Shown: piece by piece, positions 29,444 through 37,438 of the stretch
Layout: every line of letters starts with the position of its first letter
Position numbering within the stretch: position 1 is the stretch's first letter
Assembly (NCBI GenBank): GCA_028726605.1
Contig: JAQYPV010000009.1
Location: 1 to 38,530 of the forward strand
Source of the DNA: Peptoniphilaceae bacterium
GTDB lineage: Bacteria > Bacillota > Clostridia > Tissierellales > Peptoniphilaceae
Direction: 5' to 3'
Length of the DNA: 38,530 nt
Position numbers and translations under genes: made by a program
Notes under the pieces: generated by a model
The model's input: only the letters and a program-made list of their open reading frames with translations
Database searches by the model: none
Told to the model about the DNA's origin: nothing

Positions 29444-30586
29444 TCACGCGCGAAATTGCCTCGGATCTGGCCCCAGAAACTGGTAGTAGGTCGCCTCTTC
29501 GCCGCCGTTGAAGAGTTTGCGGCGGCGCGTCGCCTCGCGTCCGGCGAGGGTCTCGAAGTCCCGTAACGCCGTGATGACGTAGAGGGACCACGTGCGAAGT
29601 GCGAAGAAGCGCCGGGCGAAGTCGCGCATCAGCGTCGCCACGCCTTCTTCGGGGGCAAGCCGCTGGCCGTAGGGCGGGTTGGTGATGAGCACCCCGAAGC
29701 TCTCGGCGAGGCCCACCTCGCGCATGTCCCGATGCACGAAGCGCACGACGTCGTCCACGCCGGCGTCTTGGGCGTTTTTTCGCGCGATGTCCACCATCCG
29801 CAGGTCAATGTCGGTACCGAGAAAGCGACCGTCCACGTGGGTCCGGATGGCGCCGAACGCCTCGCGGCGCAGGTCGCGAAACGCGGTGGGGTCCATCCAC
29901 GGCCACTCTTGAAAGAGGAAAGTCCGGTCGATGCCCGGCGCGATGTGCTTGGCTTTGCGCGCGGCCTCGATGACGAGGGTGCCCGAGCCGCAGAAGACGT
30001 CGGCGAAGTCCCGTTCGGGCGTCCACACGCTCAGATCGATGAGCGCGGCCGCCAGCGTCTCCTTGATGGGCGCGCCGCCCTTGTGCTGGCGATACCCCCG
30101 TTTGAACAAGCCCTCGCCTGTCGTGTCCACGGTCACGATGGCCTGATCGCGGCGCAAGGTCACGTCTACCGGCACGCGCGGTCCGTCTTCGGGGAAGTGC
30201 TCCAGCGCGTATTTTCGCTGCATGGCCCGGACGATGGCTTTTTTGGTGATCTTCTGCACGTCCGAGGGCGAGGCGAGGGTGGAGCGCACCGTCTTGGCCT
30301 GCACGGGGAAGGCCGCATTCGCCGGGAGCACGTCCGCCCACGGCATCGCCGCGACGGCGTCAAAGAGGGCGTCGAAGGACGTCGCCTCGAAGCGCCCGCA
30401 CTCCACAAGCACCCGATCCGCCACCGACAGCCACAAGTTGGCCCGCATGATGGCGGTCGCATCGCCCGAAAAGAGCACATGCCCGTCTTCCACCCGGCAA
30501 GGCCCAAGTCCCAGCTTTTCACACTCCCGCTTGACGACCGCCTCCAACCCCGACGCCGCCGTCGCGTGAATCGTCCATTTACTCAT
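29444..30586 (-). CDS. THUMP-domain 23S rRNA (guanine-N2) methyltransferase, RlmL/YpsC type
   Basis: 380 residues. An N-terminal THUMP RNA-binding region (about 1-160) is followed by a SAM-dependent methyltransferase domain with FADVFCGSGTLVIEAA as the SAM loop and NPPYG as the catalytic motif. The architecture is that of the single-domain RlmL of Gram-positives. ATG 30586 gives the family N-terminus (MSKWTIHATAASGLE) and has AAGGGA upstream. The same frame stays open to 31093 through a repeat block, but that part is not protein-like. 77 bases separate its stop from the next gene. Confidence 0.93.
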   Translation of the reverse strand: MSKWTIHATAASGLEAVVKRECEKLGLGPCRVEDGHVLFSGDATAIMRANLWLSVADRVLVECGRFEATSFDALFDAVAAMPWADVLPANAAFPVQAKTVRSTLASPSDVQKITKKAIVRAMQRKYALEHFPEDGPRVPVDVTLRRDQAIVTVDTTGEGLFKRGYRQHKGGAPIKETLAAALIDLSVWTPERDFADVFCGSGTLVIEAARKAKHIAPGIDRTFLFQEWPWMDPTAFRDLRREAFGAIRTHVDGRFLGTDIDLRMVDIARKNAQDAGVDDVVRFVHRDMREVGLAESFGVLITNPPYGQRLAPEEGVATLMRDFARRFFALRTWSLYVITALRDFETLAGREATRRRKLFNGGEEATYYQFLGPDPRQFRA

Positions 30587-31649
30587 CTGATCCCTTCTGT
30601 CTGTTCGTGTCTCTGTCCAGACTATTTTGCCACAAAAACGTCGAAAAGAAGAGGTGACCGAAAAAACGCCAGCCCCACGAGAAGCCGTTGCTTTGTCCAG
30701 ACGCCATCCATGGGCCAGGCGGGTACGAACAAGCTGTTTGGGCTGGCCGGCTGTTTGGCTGTTTTGGCTGTTCGACTGACGGTCTGGCCGGCTGGCCGGC
30801 TGTTTGGTTGTTTGGTTGTTTTGGTTGTTTGGTTGTTCGGCTGTTTTGGTTGTTCGACTGACGGTCTGGCCGGCTGTTTGGTTGTTTTGGTTGTTTGGCT
30901 GTTTTTGTTGTTCGGCTGTTCGGCTGATGGTCTGGCCGGCTGGCCGGCTGTTTAGGCTGTTTTGGCTGTCGGAATGGATATATATTCTATATAACGAAAA
31001 CTCATTCAAGCAAATGCCTGATCTTTTGTCAAACCGATAACGAATTATAGGTGGTAAAGTCCATATCGCAATGAGCGACATACATTTTGGCAAACCCGCG
31101 AATTGCTTTTTTCAATATTAGATTTACCCCTCACCATTTTTCGCTTCGAGGTGATGGTTCTGACCGAAAATGAAAACAGCGACCATGAATGGCGTTGCAT
31201 GCGTCGACCATCTGCATCACTTCGCCTCCTTTTTTCGGAAATCGATGAGTGGCAAAACGCCAAAATGAAAAGAGCGATTCACGGACCCACAAAAAAGTGT
31301 GTGGCAAAGCGCGTTTTTGAGATTACCACCCATTTTTCCGGCCACAGGTCCCCTCCTCCAGCCGGCACCAGTGATTCAATCCCTATTTTACGATTCTACT
31401 TTATACCACCGCCCGGCTTCGCCCGCGGTTTCATCGCCGCTTTAGCGATGCCGAGCGTCTCCGCCCCGGCCATGGCCTCGGCCACGCCTCTAAAAGTGAC
31501 GCGGCCCCTTCCACCGCCGCCGAGAACAACGCATTCTCCAAATGGACGCGTTCCAACAGCTTACTTCACTCTATGACGAGGAGGATGGCCCCAAGCCGTC
31601 CAGATGCCGGCGAAGCCCCCCTTTTCAATCCATCGACTATTTCGATGCC
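30587..31649. other. Gene-poor interval with low-complexity repeat
   Basis: No convincing gene was found on either strand. It holds the rlmL upstream region (30587-30720), the TGG/TTG-rich block (30735-30968), an A+T-rich stretch with near-palindromic TATATAGAATATATA (about 30976-31000), and 31100-31649, where composition shifts abruptly from A+T- to G+C-rich near 31400. GCGATGCCGAGCG in the latter (about 31446) also occurs at 9292. It looks like a patchwork of degenerate pieces. Confidence 0.6.
30735..30968. repeat. Low-complexity TGG/TTG-rich interspersed repeat block
   Basis: About 234 bp made of GGCTGTTT, GGTTGTTT and GGCCGGCTGG units. TCTGGCCGGCTG occurs at 30783, 30865 and 30931, each preceded by a GTTCGRCTGAYGG-like string, so a higher-order unit of 66-82 bp repeats three times. 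The plus strand is almost free of A and has many closely spaced GG pairs. The unit lengths are not all multiples of three and the copies fall in different frames, which argues against coding. Confidence 0.85.
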
Positions 31650-31932
31650 ATTGTGACCACCGACACACGCTACTTTACCGATCCTTCGATCGCCGCCGCA
31701 GCTCTCGAGCTGGTCCCCGAGGACCTGCTCAACGACCTTCCGACCATGGACTTGCTCTTTTAAAACCTCTGTGTTCGCGATCTGCGCATTTACGCGCATA
31801 CGCTCAACGGAACCGTGTACCACTACCGTGATAAAACAGATTTAGCGTGCGACGCCGTCATTCATTGCCCCGTTCGCCTACCAACGCAAAGACGGCGTCT
31901 CTGTCGTCCCCGTGACCACCCCGCGCCCGTGA
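31650..31932 (+). pseudogene. C-terminal remnant of a DUF4143-type AAA ATPase
   Basis: The plus-strand frame reads TDTRYFTDPSIAAAALELV, then PEDLLNDLPTMDLLF, a TAA stop (31761-31763), then NLCVRDLRIYAHTLNG and TVYHYRDKTDLACDAVIH. This is the family pattern [F/V]DPSIAAAAL...LF(E)xLCVRDLR.Y......[V/F]YHYRDK..LECDAVIH, where the stop sits at the usual Glu. After DAVIH a frameshift or deletion leads to FAYQRKDGVSVVPV and TGA 31930-31932, which resembles the usual C-terminal end. The N-terminal ATPase half is absent. Identification is from memory of the family. Confidence 0.75.
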
Positions 31933-31942
31933 ACCAATCGCA

Positions 31943-31996
31943 ACACGCGCAGTCATCATCACACGCGCAGTCATCATCACATACGCAGTCATCATC
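31943..31996 (+). repeat. Three tandem copies of an 18-bp unit
   Basis: ACACGCGCAGTCATCATC at 31943-31960 and 31961-31978, with a third copy (31979-31996) differing at two positions. It lies between the ATPase remnant and the terminator of the L,D-transpeptidase gene. Not in a recognisable gene. Confidence 0.85.
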
Positions 31997-32000
31997 GCCC

Positions 32001-32033
32001 ACAAAAACAGCGGCCAAGGTCTCCCCTGGCCGC
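32001..32033 (-). terminator. Intrinsic terminator of the L,D-transpeptidase gene
   Basis: On the minus strand a 10-bp stem (32033-32024 with 32019-32010, one mismatch), loop GAGA, is followed by TGTTTTTGT. It lies 83 bases after the stop codon. Confidence 0.75.
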
Positions 32034-32115
32034 ATCCCGATACTTCAAGCTCTCAAATGTCCCATTGCGATGTCGAACGCACAGTCGCGCCGGCAACACA
32101 TCACATGATCCTCGC

Positions 32116-34023
32116 TCAGTACACCGTCACCGGCGTGCCCACGTTCACCAAGCGATACACAGTCGGCATGTCGCCGGGATAGACGTTCACACAGCCGTGG
32201 CTGCCCGTCCACGTGTAGGCTTCACTGTCATAGTAGAAATTGCGCCCGCGCTGCCAAGAGGCATCGTGGATGCCGTAGTTTCCGGAGAACTGCACCCAAT
32301 AGTTCACCCAGGACTTCCAATCCGGACCCGTGAGATAGCGATCGCGCTGTTTGCCCTGCACATAGAAATTGCCGCGAATGGTGCGCGTGCCCGGCTTCCC
32401 GGTGATGACGGCCGTCTCATAGGCCAGCTTCCCATTTTTGAAAATCCACATGTACTGGTGTTCCAAACTGATGACGACGAGGTTGCGCCCCGCATCGCGG
32501 TCCCGCACCGCCGGACCCGAGAGCGTGTACCCATCGTACGTCCATTCGCCGCGCACCGACTTCACCGCGGTGTTCCGCGTCGCCACACCACTGTTGTTGA
32601 AGTGATAGGACTTACCATCGATGACGCGATCCTCACCCTCCACACGCCACGGCAATTTCGTCGTGGTGTCGAAGAAGTAGCTCTTGCCGCCGATCTTCTT
32701 CCAGCCCTTCGTGAGCTCATAGCTCGCACCGCTGTAGTACGTCTCATCGCCCACCGTAAAGAGACCGGCATTCTTGACCAGGTTGCCCGTCTTGGGATCC
32801 GCGTAATAGTCTTTCTTCCCGCCGTCGATGAGACCGTACTGCTGCGCGCCGTCCGCCCCCATGTAAATGGCCTTCTTCGGCCCAAAAGTCAGCACGCGAC
32901 TGCGATACGGCCAGCCGTCCGGCCGCGCAAAATAAGTCTTGCCATCGTATTCATAAGCGGACGACTTCCGCACCAGACGCCCTTCAGCGTCCATCCGATA
33001 CGCCGTGCCGTCCACCGCAAACACGCCCGTCATCGCCGCGCCATCCGCACCCATGTAGTACGTATCCTCACCGAAACGCACAAACGTGTTGCGATACGGA
33101 TCGCCCTTTTCATTCGAGAAGTAGACCTTCCCATTGAACTCGTACTTGTGGGCTCGCTGCACCAGCCGGCCGTCCTCGTCGAAGTGCATCACCGTGCCAT
33201 TGGCCGGGGCAATCCCCGTCACCTTCACGCCCGCGCCGTCCATGTAGTAGCGGTTCGCCGCGCCAAACGTGATGAACTGATTGCGATAAAGTCTGCCGTC
33301 GGGACGCGGGAAAACCCACCCCTCCGGCGTTTCGGTCCACTTGTTGGACTGCACCAGACGGCCACGCTCCGCCCCGTCTTCAGCAAAATAGTAGAGGTCG
33401 CCGTCAATCTCCTGTTTGCCCGTGAGCATCAGACCCGACGGCCCGACGTAGTACGCGCCGCGCTTGCCAAACGTCAGGAACGTATTGCGATACACCGTCC
33501 CATCCGGCTTGGTGAAATAGCGCCCGCCGAGATAGTCGATCCACTGGCTCTTCAAGACCTCATCGCCACGCGTGAACTGATCGGTCTTCGAACTGTAGCG
33601 AATGGGGAGATCCCGCGTCGCCCCCTTGACGGCCGATGTCGCGGGCTCGTGCGCCGGCGTGAGCCCTTCACTGAGATGGGGAAGCGTCCCTTCCGGCTCC
33701 GCCTCCGTTCCCCGTTGCGACGCTGTGGCCTCCACAGGCGCCGTCGTTTCCGGGTGCGCTTCCAAAACCTCAGAAGACGCCTTCTCTTCCGCGCCCTCGT
33801 TCAGCGCGTCAAACGTCCTCTCCGACGCCTGCGACGCTGCGTCCGTTGTCTCCTCCGTCGCCGTAGCCTCCACACCCGTGACGGATTCCACCAGCGCCTG
33901 CCCCACACTCTCTTCATTGAAGGACTGCCGTTCCCCTTCCGCCGCCCAAGCGACCCCGTTCAGCGGAAGCATCGCCACGGCGAGCGTCAAACTCGCCAGT
34001 CGTTTCATGGTCTTGTGATTCAT
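32116..34023 (-). CDS. Secreted L,D-transpeptidase (YkuD) with wall-binding repeats
   Basis: 635 residues. The signal peptide (MNHKTMKRLASLTLAVAMLPLNGVAWAAEG) is followed by a ~110-residue Glu/Ser/Thr/Ala linker. About five imperfect 60-66 residue repeats follow (pattern YRN.F.TFG...YY.G.DG...TG......G..Y.....G). The YkuD domain (about 512-635) has the catalytic His in GIHDASW (His586) and the SHGCVNV motif with nucleophile Cys611. YkuD enzymes make 3-3 cross-links in peptidoglycan or attach proteins to it. The repeats resemble choline- or glucan-binding modules and should hold the enzyme at the cell surface. AAAGGA precedes the ATG; a second in-frame ATG (codon 6) is possible. Confidence 0.93.
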   Translation of the reverse strand: MNHKTMKRLASLTLAVAMLPLNGVAWAAEGERQSFNEESVGQALVESVTGVEATATEETTDAASQASERTFDALNEGAEEKASSEVLEAHPETTAPVEATASQRGTEAEPEGTLPHLSEGLTPAHEPATSAVKGATRDLPIRYSSKTDQFTRGDEVLKSQWIDYLGGRYFTKPDGTVYRNTFLTFGKRGAYYVGPSGLMLTGKQEIDGDLYYFAEDGAERGRLVQSNKWTETPEGWVFPRPDGRLYRNQFITFGAANRYYMDGAGVKVTGIAPANGTVMHFDEDGRLVQRAHKYEFNGKVYFSNEKGDPYRNTFVRFGEDTYYMGADGAAMTGVFAVDGTAYRMDAEGRLVRKSSAYEYDGKTYFARPDGWPYRSRVLTFGPKKAIYMGADGAQQYGLIDGGKKDYYADPKTGNLVKNAGLFTVGDETYYSGASYELTKGWKKIGGKSYFFDTTTKLPWRVEGEDRVIDGKSYHFNNSGVATRNTAVKSVRGEWTYDGYTLSGPAVRDRDAGRNLVVISLEHQYMWIFKNGKLAYETAVITGKPGTRTIRGNFYVQGKQRDRYLTGPDWKSWVNYWVQFSGNYGIHDASWQRGRNFYYDSEAYTWTGSHGCVNVYPGDMPTVYRLVNVGTPVTVY

Positions 34024-34071
34024 GGTCGTTCCTTTCCCGCGCAGTGAAGCGAAATCGTTCTCTTACAGTGT

Positions 34072-34077
34072 ATCATA
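34072..34077 (-). promoter_or_regulatory. Candidate -10 for the L,D-transpeptidase gene
   Basis: TATGAT on the minus strand, 49 bases before the start codon. No convincing -35 is seen. Confidence 0.3.
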
Positions 34078-34282
34078 ACCGCGCTTCAGCCGGCATCGCC
34101 AGTCGCTGGAAAAAACACGACCCCGCCACTGCGTTCGCCCGCACGGCATCGATTCGAGACAAAACAAAACGGTAGGCCACGGCCATCCCGCCGGAGCACA
34201 GTCCGACGAGGATGCCATAACCCACCCAGGCTCAGCGAAAATCGCCTTCGTATTTTTCAGTTGGTGTGGTATGAGAAGACAT
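34073..34282 (-). pseudogene. N-terminal remnant of a ClC-type chloride channel
   Basis: Read from ATG 34282, the frame gives MSSHTTPTEKYEGDFR, TGA (34234-34232), then AWVGYGILVGLCSGGMAVAYRFVLSRIDAVRANA, and ends with TGA at 34075-34073. The W..YGILVGL.SG...V.YR.VLS pattern is like the first membrane helix of ClC chloride channels/antiporters (from memory). The remaining ~350 residues are missing. It starts two bases after the stop of the M23 gene, so it was probably once co-transcribed with it. Confidence 0.55.
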
Positions 34283-34284
34283 CG

Positions 34285-35544
34285 TCAGTACGCATAAGTA
34301 AAAGTCTCGGGATCGTAGACACGGCCGAAGGGCGCACCGCTGCGCACTTCAAAGTGCAGGTGGCTTCCCGTCGAGCGGCCGGTGGATCCCATCGCGCCAA
34401 TCGTCTCGCCCATCGCGACGTGCTGCCCGGCAGCGGCCACGAAGGCGCTCAAGTGGTAGTACTTCGTGAAGTACCCGTTTTCGTGCTTCACCACGAGGTA
34501 ATTGCCCGCACTGGAGCTGTATCCGCGCTCCACGACCACGCCGTCACGCGCCGCCCGCACCGGCGTGCCGAGCGGGGCCGGGATGTCGATGCCGTAGTGA
34601 AAGGAGCCCCAGCGCGGCCCAAAGGAGGACGAGATCTCAGTGCGCCCCGCCACCGGCCAGAGGAAATCCGCCGTGAACACTTTGTCCACTGTCCCCGCCG
34701 CCACATCGGCGATGTACTCTTCGCCGTTCCACGTGAAGGGCCCGTCGACCCGCGCGCCGTCGGCGCCCATGAAGTAGCAGGTCTGGCCAAACGTGATGAT
34801 CTGATTGCGGTACGGCTCCCCATCCGGCTTCGCGAAGTACCACTTGCCTTCGTATTCATAGGAACTGGACTGTTGCAGAAGTTTTCCGGCCTCTCCCGTC
34901 ATGCGATACACCGTGCCGTTGGCAGGGACGAGTCCCTCTTGCAGGACGCCGTCTGAACCCATGTAGTAGCGGATGTGCGGCCCAAACGAAATGAACTGGT
35001 CGTGGTAGAGCGCGCCGTCGGCCTGAGGGAACATCCAACCGTACGGGGTGTGGACGAATTGATTGCCTTTCACCATCTGTCCGGCGCGTTCGCCCTCTTC
35101 CCAAAAGTAGTAGAGGTCCCCGGCGATCTCGCGATGTCCGCGCGCCTGTGCGCCTGTTTCATCCACGTAGTACGTCGTGTCGCCGAAGTGCAGAAACATG
35201 TTCTGGTAGACCACGCCGTCTGCGTTGACGAAGTAGTTCTGCCCGTCCCACGGCGCCCAGCAATTGCCCGCGATCTTGCGACCGTCGTCATCGAGGAGGT
35301 AGGTCTTGCCCTCAATGATCACGCGCCCGGCGAGCGACTCCTCCGCCGCGTCCTCGTGCGGAGCCTCGGCGTCCGACAGCGCCTGCGCTGGGGCCGCCGA
35401 GATCGGGGCGTCCGGCGTCGCAAAGGACCCCGCCTGTTGCGCCATCACCGGAGACGGCAAGAGAAGCGCCGCGCCCAGGAGCAGCGCGGCGGTCATTTTC
35501 GTCGAATGGTTTTTCCACTCTTTCAATGCTTGAAACGACTTCAA
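34285..35544 (-). CDS. Secreted M23 (LytM-type) endopeptidase with wall-binding repeats
   Basis: 419 residues. A signal peptide (hydrophobic core TAALLLGAALLLPSPVMAQQ) is followed by a short linker and about three wall-binding repeats like those of the neighbours. The C-terminal M23 domain starts near 305. Zinc ligands are in HYGID (His316, Asp320) and HLHF (His397), and the catalytic His364 is in KYYHLS. It would cleave peptidoglycan cross-bridges or peptides. The start is TTG 35544, with AAAGGA seven bases upstream; the first ATG (codon 17) would remove the basic N-region. It lies 111 bases after the double-psi-barrel gene and is probably in its operon. Confidence 0.93.
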   Translation of the reverse strand: MKSFQALKEWKNHSTKMTAALLLGAALLLPSPVMAQQAGSFATPDAPISAAPAQALSDAEAPHEDAAEESLAGRVIIEGKTYLLDDDGRKIAGNCWAPWDGQNYFVNADGVVYQNMFLHFGDTTYYVDETGAQARGHREIAGDLYYFWEEGERAGQMVKGNQFVHTPYGWMFPQADGALYHDQFISFGPHIRYYMGSDGVLQEGLVPANGTVYRMTGEAGKLLQQSSSYEYEGKWYFAKPDGEPYRNQIITFGQTCYFMGADGARVDGPFTWNGEEYIADVAAGTVDKVFTADFLWPVAGRTEISSSFGPRWGSFHYGIDIPAPLGTPVRAARDGVVVERGYSSSAGNYLVVKHENGYFTKYYHLSAFVAAAGQHVAMGETIGAMGSTGRSTGSHLHFEVRSGAPFGRVYDPETFTYAY

Positions 35545-35655
35545 CTGTTTTTCCTTTCAACGGCGTGCGCGTTTCACGACGGCCGTTTTGCCCATTTCGT
35601 CTTTGACGCCGCGTGAACGCCGCGCCTCAATCCTCAGATTCCGTCCTGCCGTCCC

Positions 35656-37074
35656 TTACTTCGTGTAGACGTCGAAGTGATTGCCGTACGTGCCGCGGTC
35701 GTAGACCTTGCCGTAGTAGCCAAACGGCGTGGGGATGATGGTGCCCTTCGGAGCGCTGTTCGCGAGGACGATGTACCCATCGCCATCGGCCACGAAGCCC
35801 GCTTCGTTCACATGACGACCGGGAATGTTAAGACCGCCACCCGGCAGCACGCTCTGGGAATAATATGTGAACTTATAGCCGCTCCAGTAAATGACGCCCT
35901 GGAAACGCAAGTCGCCAAGATCGTAGATGTACGGCGCTTCCGGTTCCTGCGGGATTTCTTCACAAGAGAGGATCTCACCCGTCTCGCTGTCGATGCAATA
36001 CTCGTAGTCATCCGTCGAGAAGTCGTCGTACACCTTGGCGCCATCTTCGCCGTAGTAGTACTGCTTGCCGCCCACCTTGACGACGCAGTCGCGGAAGGGG
36101 TTGCCCTTGGCATCGGCGAAATATTCATTGCCCTCGTATTCGTAGGCGCTGGATTCCACCAAGCGCTGGCCGTCTTTACCGGTCATGCGGTAGACCGTGC
36201 CATTCGCCTCGACCATGCCCGAGACCGGCGTGCCGTCTTCACCCACATAGTAGGCGACGTTGGGGCCGAACGTGAGGAACTGATTGGTGTAAACCACGCC
36301 GTTGGCGTTGGGGAACACGCGGCCGCGCTCGGTTTCGATCCACTTGTTGGACTGATTGCGACGTCCGTCTTCGTTGAAGTACATGAGGTTCTTGCCAACT
36401 TGGCGGAAGCCCGTGGCGATGGAGCCGTCATGATCTAAGTAATAGGCCACTTTGGGACCGAAGGTGATGAGTTGATCGTGATAGACTTCACCCTTCGCGT
36501 TGGGGAACACCCAGCCGCGTTCGGTTTCGATCCACTCGTTGTCCGCGCGACGCAGCCCCGTTTCGGGATCGAAATAGTAGAGTGCCTTGCCCACTTCGCG
36601 GAAGCCGCCGGTCGGTGTGCCGTCAGAGCCCATCCAATAGGCCGTCTTCGGGCCGAAGGTGATGAGCTGATCGTGGTACAGTTCGCCGTTGGCGTTCGGG
36701 AAGTAGCGGTTGTCCTTGTATATCACCCAGGCGTTGTCCTTGCGCAGCGCGCCGTTGTCGTCGAAGAGGTAGAGCTTCTCATCAATGGCCTGAACGCCCG
36801 TCAAAAGCCCCTCATCCGTGATGTAGACCGTGCCCACGCCTTTGATGGTGGCCCAGCCGCGAATCTCCGTCTCCGGCGCCTCGATGGTGCCGGACGTCGC
36901 CTCGGTCGTCTCTTCGCTTTCGCCGGTTTTTTCCGACGCCGCCGACGTCGTCTCTTTGACCTCTTCCACCGCCGACGACTCCTGTTGCGCCGCGGCCGGT
37001 GTAGGCTGTACCATGGTGACGATCATCAAGCCCACCATGGGTAACATCAGACGACTTCTCCAATTGGTTTTCAA
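35656..37074 (-). CDS. Secreted wall-binding repeat protein with C-terminal double-psi-barrel/3D-like domain
   Basis: 472 residues from TTG 37074, chosen because it gives a compact signal peptide (MKTNWRSRLMLPMVGLMI, then VTMVQPTPAAAQQ) with AGAAAGG upstream, as in the TTG-started neighbour. ATG 37134 would add 20 polar residues and has no ribosome binding site, but remains possible. A Glu/Thr/Ser linker is followed by four to five ~65-residue repeats with LITFGP..AYY...DG. The last ~82 residues (FQGVIYWSGYKFTYYSQSVL onward, with GLNIPGRHVNE, DGDGYIVLA, KVYDRGTYGNHFDVYTK) look like the double-psi beta-barrel seen in RlpA/3D-domain proteins. A role in wall turnover is inferred. Promoter and candidate WalR box lie upstream. 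Confidence 0.85.
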   Translation of the reverse strand: MKTNWRSRLMLPMVGLMIVTMVQPTPAAAQQESSAVEEVKETTSAASEKTGESEETTEATSGTIEAPETEIRGWATIKGVGTVYITDEGLLTGVQAIDEKLYLFDDNGALRKDNAWVIYKDNRYFPNANGELYHDQLITFGPKTAYWMGSDGTPTGGFREVGKALYYFDPETGLRRADNEWIETERGWVFPNAKGEVYHDQLITFGPKVAYYLDHDGSIATGFRQVGKNLMYFNEDGRRNQSNKWIETERGRVFPNANGVVYTNQFLTFGPNVAYYVGEDGTPVSGMVEANGTVYRMTGKDGQRLVESSAYEYEGNEYFADAKGNPFRDCVVKVGGKQYYYGEDGAKVYDDFSTDDYEYCIDSETGEILSCEEIPQEPEAPYIYDLGDLRFQGVIYWSGYKFTYYSQSVLPGGGLNIPGRHVNEAGFVADGDGYIVLANSAPKGTIIPTPFGYYGKVYDRGTYGNHFDVYTK

Positions 37075-37210
37075 TCCATACCGCCTTTCTGGTCTCAGGG
37101 CGCCATCCCTATTGAAGCCCCAAGGCGTTTTCATCGAACGCTTTTCAAAATCGAGTGGCCTTCCACCCGCAACCTTTACTTAACCGATTTGTAACTTTTG
37201 ACCGGACTAA

Positions 37211-37239
37211 ATGTAACAAACTGGTTACAGTCTTGTCAA
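37211..37239 (-). promoter_or_regulatory. SigmaA-type promoter of the wall-protein cluster
   Basis: On the minus strand TTGACA (37239-37234), 17-bp spacer, TTACAT (37216-37211). Located 137-165 bases before the TTG start. The strong -35 and correct spacing make this the best promoter candidate on this side. Confidence 0.65.
37213..37229 (-). promoter_or_regulatory. Candidate WalR (YycF) binding site
   Basis: TGTAAC-CAGTT-TGTTAC on the minus strand fits the WalR consensus of two TGTWAH half-sites five bases apart. It lies between -35 and -10, overlapping the -10, which would suggest repression. The same bases are also nearly palindromic (GTAAC...GTTAC), so another regulator is possible. Confidence 0.4.
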
Positions 37240-37261
37240 CACCTTGTAACCAAAAAAGCGC

Positions 37262-37306
37262 AAAAAAAACGGCGACTTCCCCGAGAAACGGGAGAATTCC
37301 GCCGTT
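37262..37306 (-). terminator. Intrinsic terminator after the cysteine hydrolase gene
   Basis: On the minus strand AACGGCG/CGCCGTT arms (37306-37300, 37274-37268) with an inner CCCG/CGGG stem are followed by a run of eight T (six beyond the stem), then GCGCTTTTTT. It separates the hydrolase gene from the wall-protein promoter 23 bases downstream. Confidence 0.75.
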
Positions 37307-37351
37307 ATATCGCATCAAAAAAAGGTAAAAAAAGCGACGTACACTATGGTT

Positions 37352-37438
37352 TTTCACGCGATCTCGCTTTTATCCGTGTACTGGGGTGCCCCGCCGTACA
37401 TGGCACATCCCGCTTTTTCGCTTCCAACCGTGTACTGG
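37352..37438 (+). repeat. 86-bp dispersed palindromic repeat, copy 3
   Basis: Starts TTTCACGCGATCTCGC, as copies 1 and 2 at 3852 and 3959, over 33 kb away. CCGTGTAC (37374-37381) pairs with GTACATGG (37396-37403). It lies in the 3' region of the cysteine hydrolase gene. Confidence 0.85.

Noticed and set aside
30587-31093. In-frame N-terminal extension of the rlmL-type gene with a Gln/Asn-rich segment
   Set aside because: The frame is open but the repeat copies fall in different frames, no family member has such a part, and ATG 30586 has its own ribosome binding site.
31103-31576. 157-codon plus-strand frame
   Set aside because: It crosses an abrupt change in base composition, is Pro/Ala-rich at the end, lacks a ribosome binding site and has no recognisable motif.
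37145-37357. 70-codon minus-strand frame with a hydrophobic segment
   Set aside because: It spans the terminator, promoter and part of the dispersed repeat, and has no ribosome binding site.
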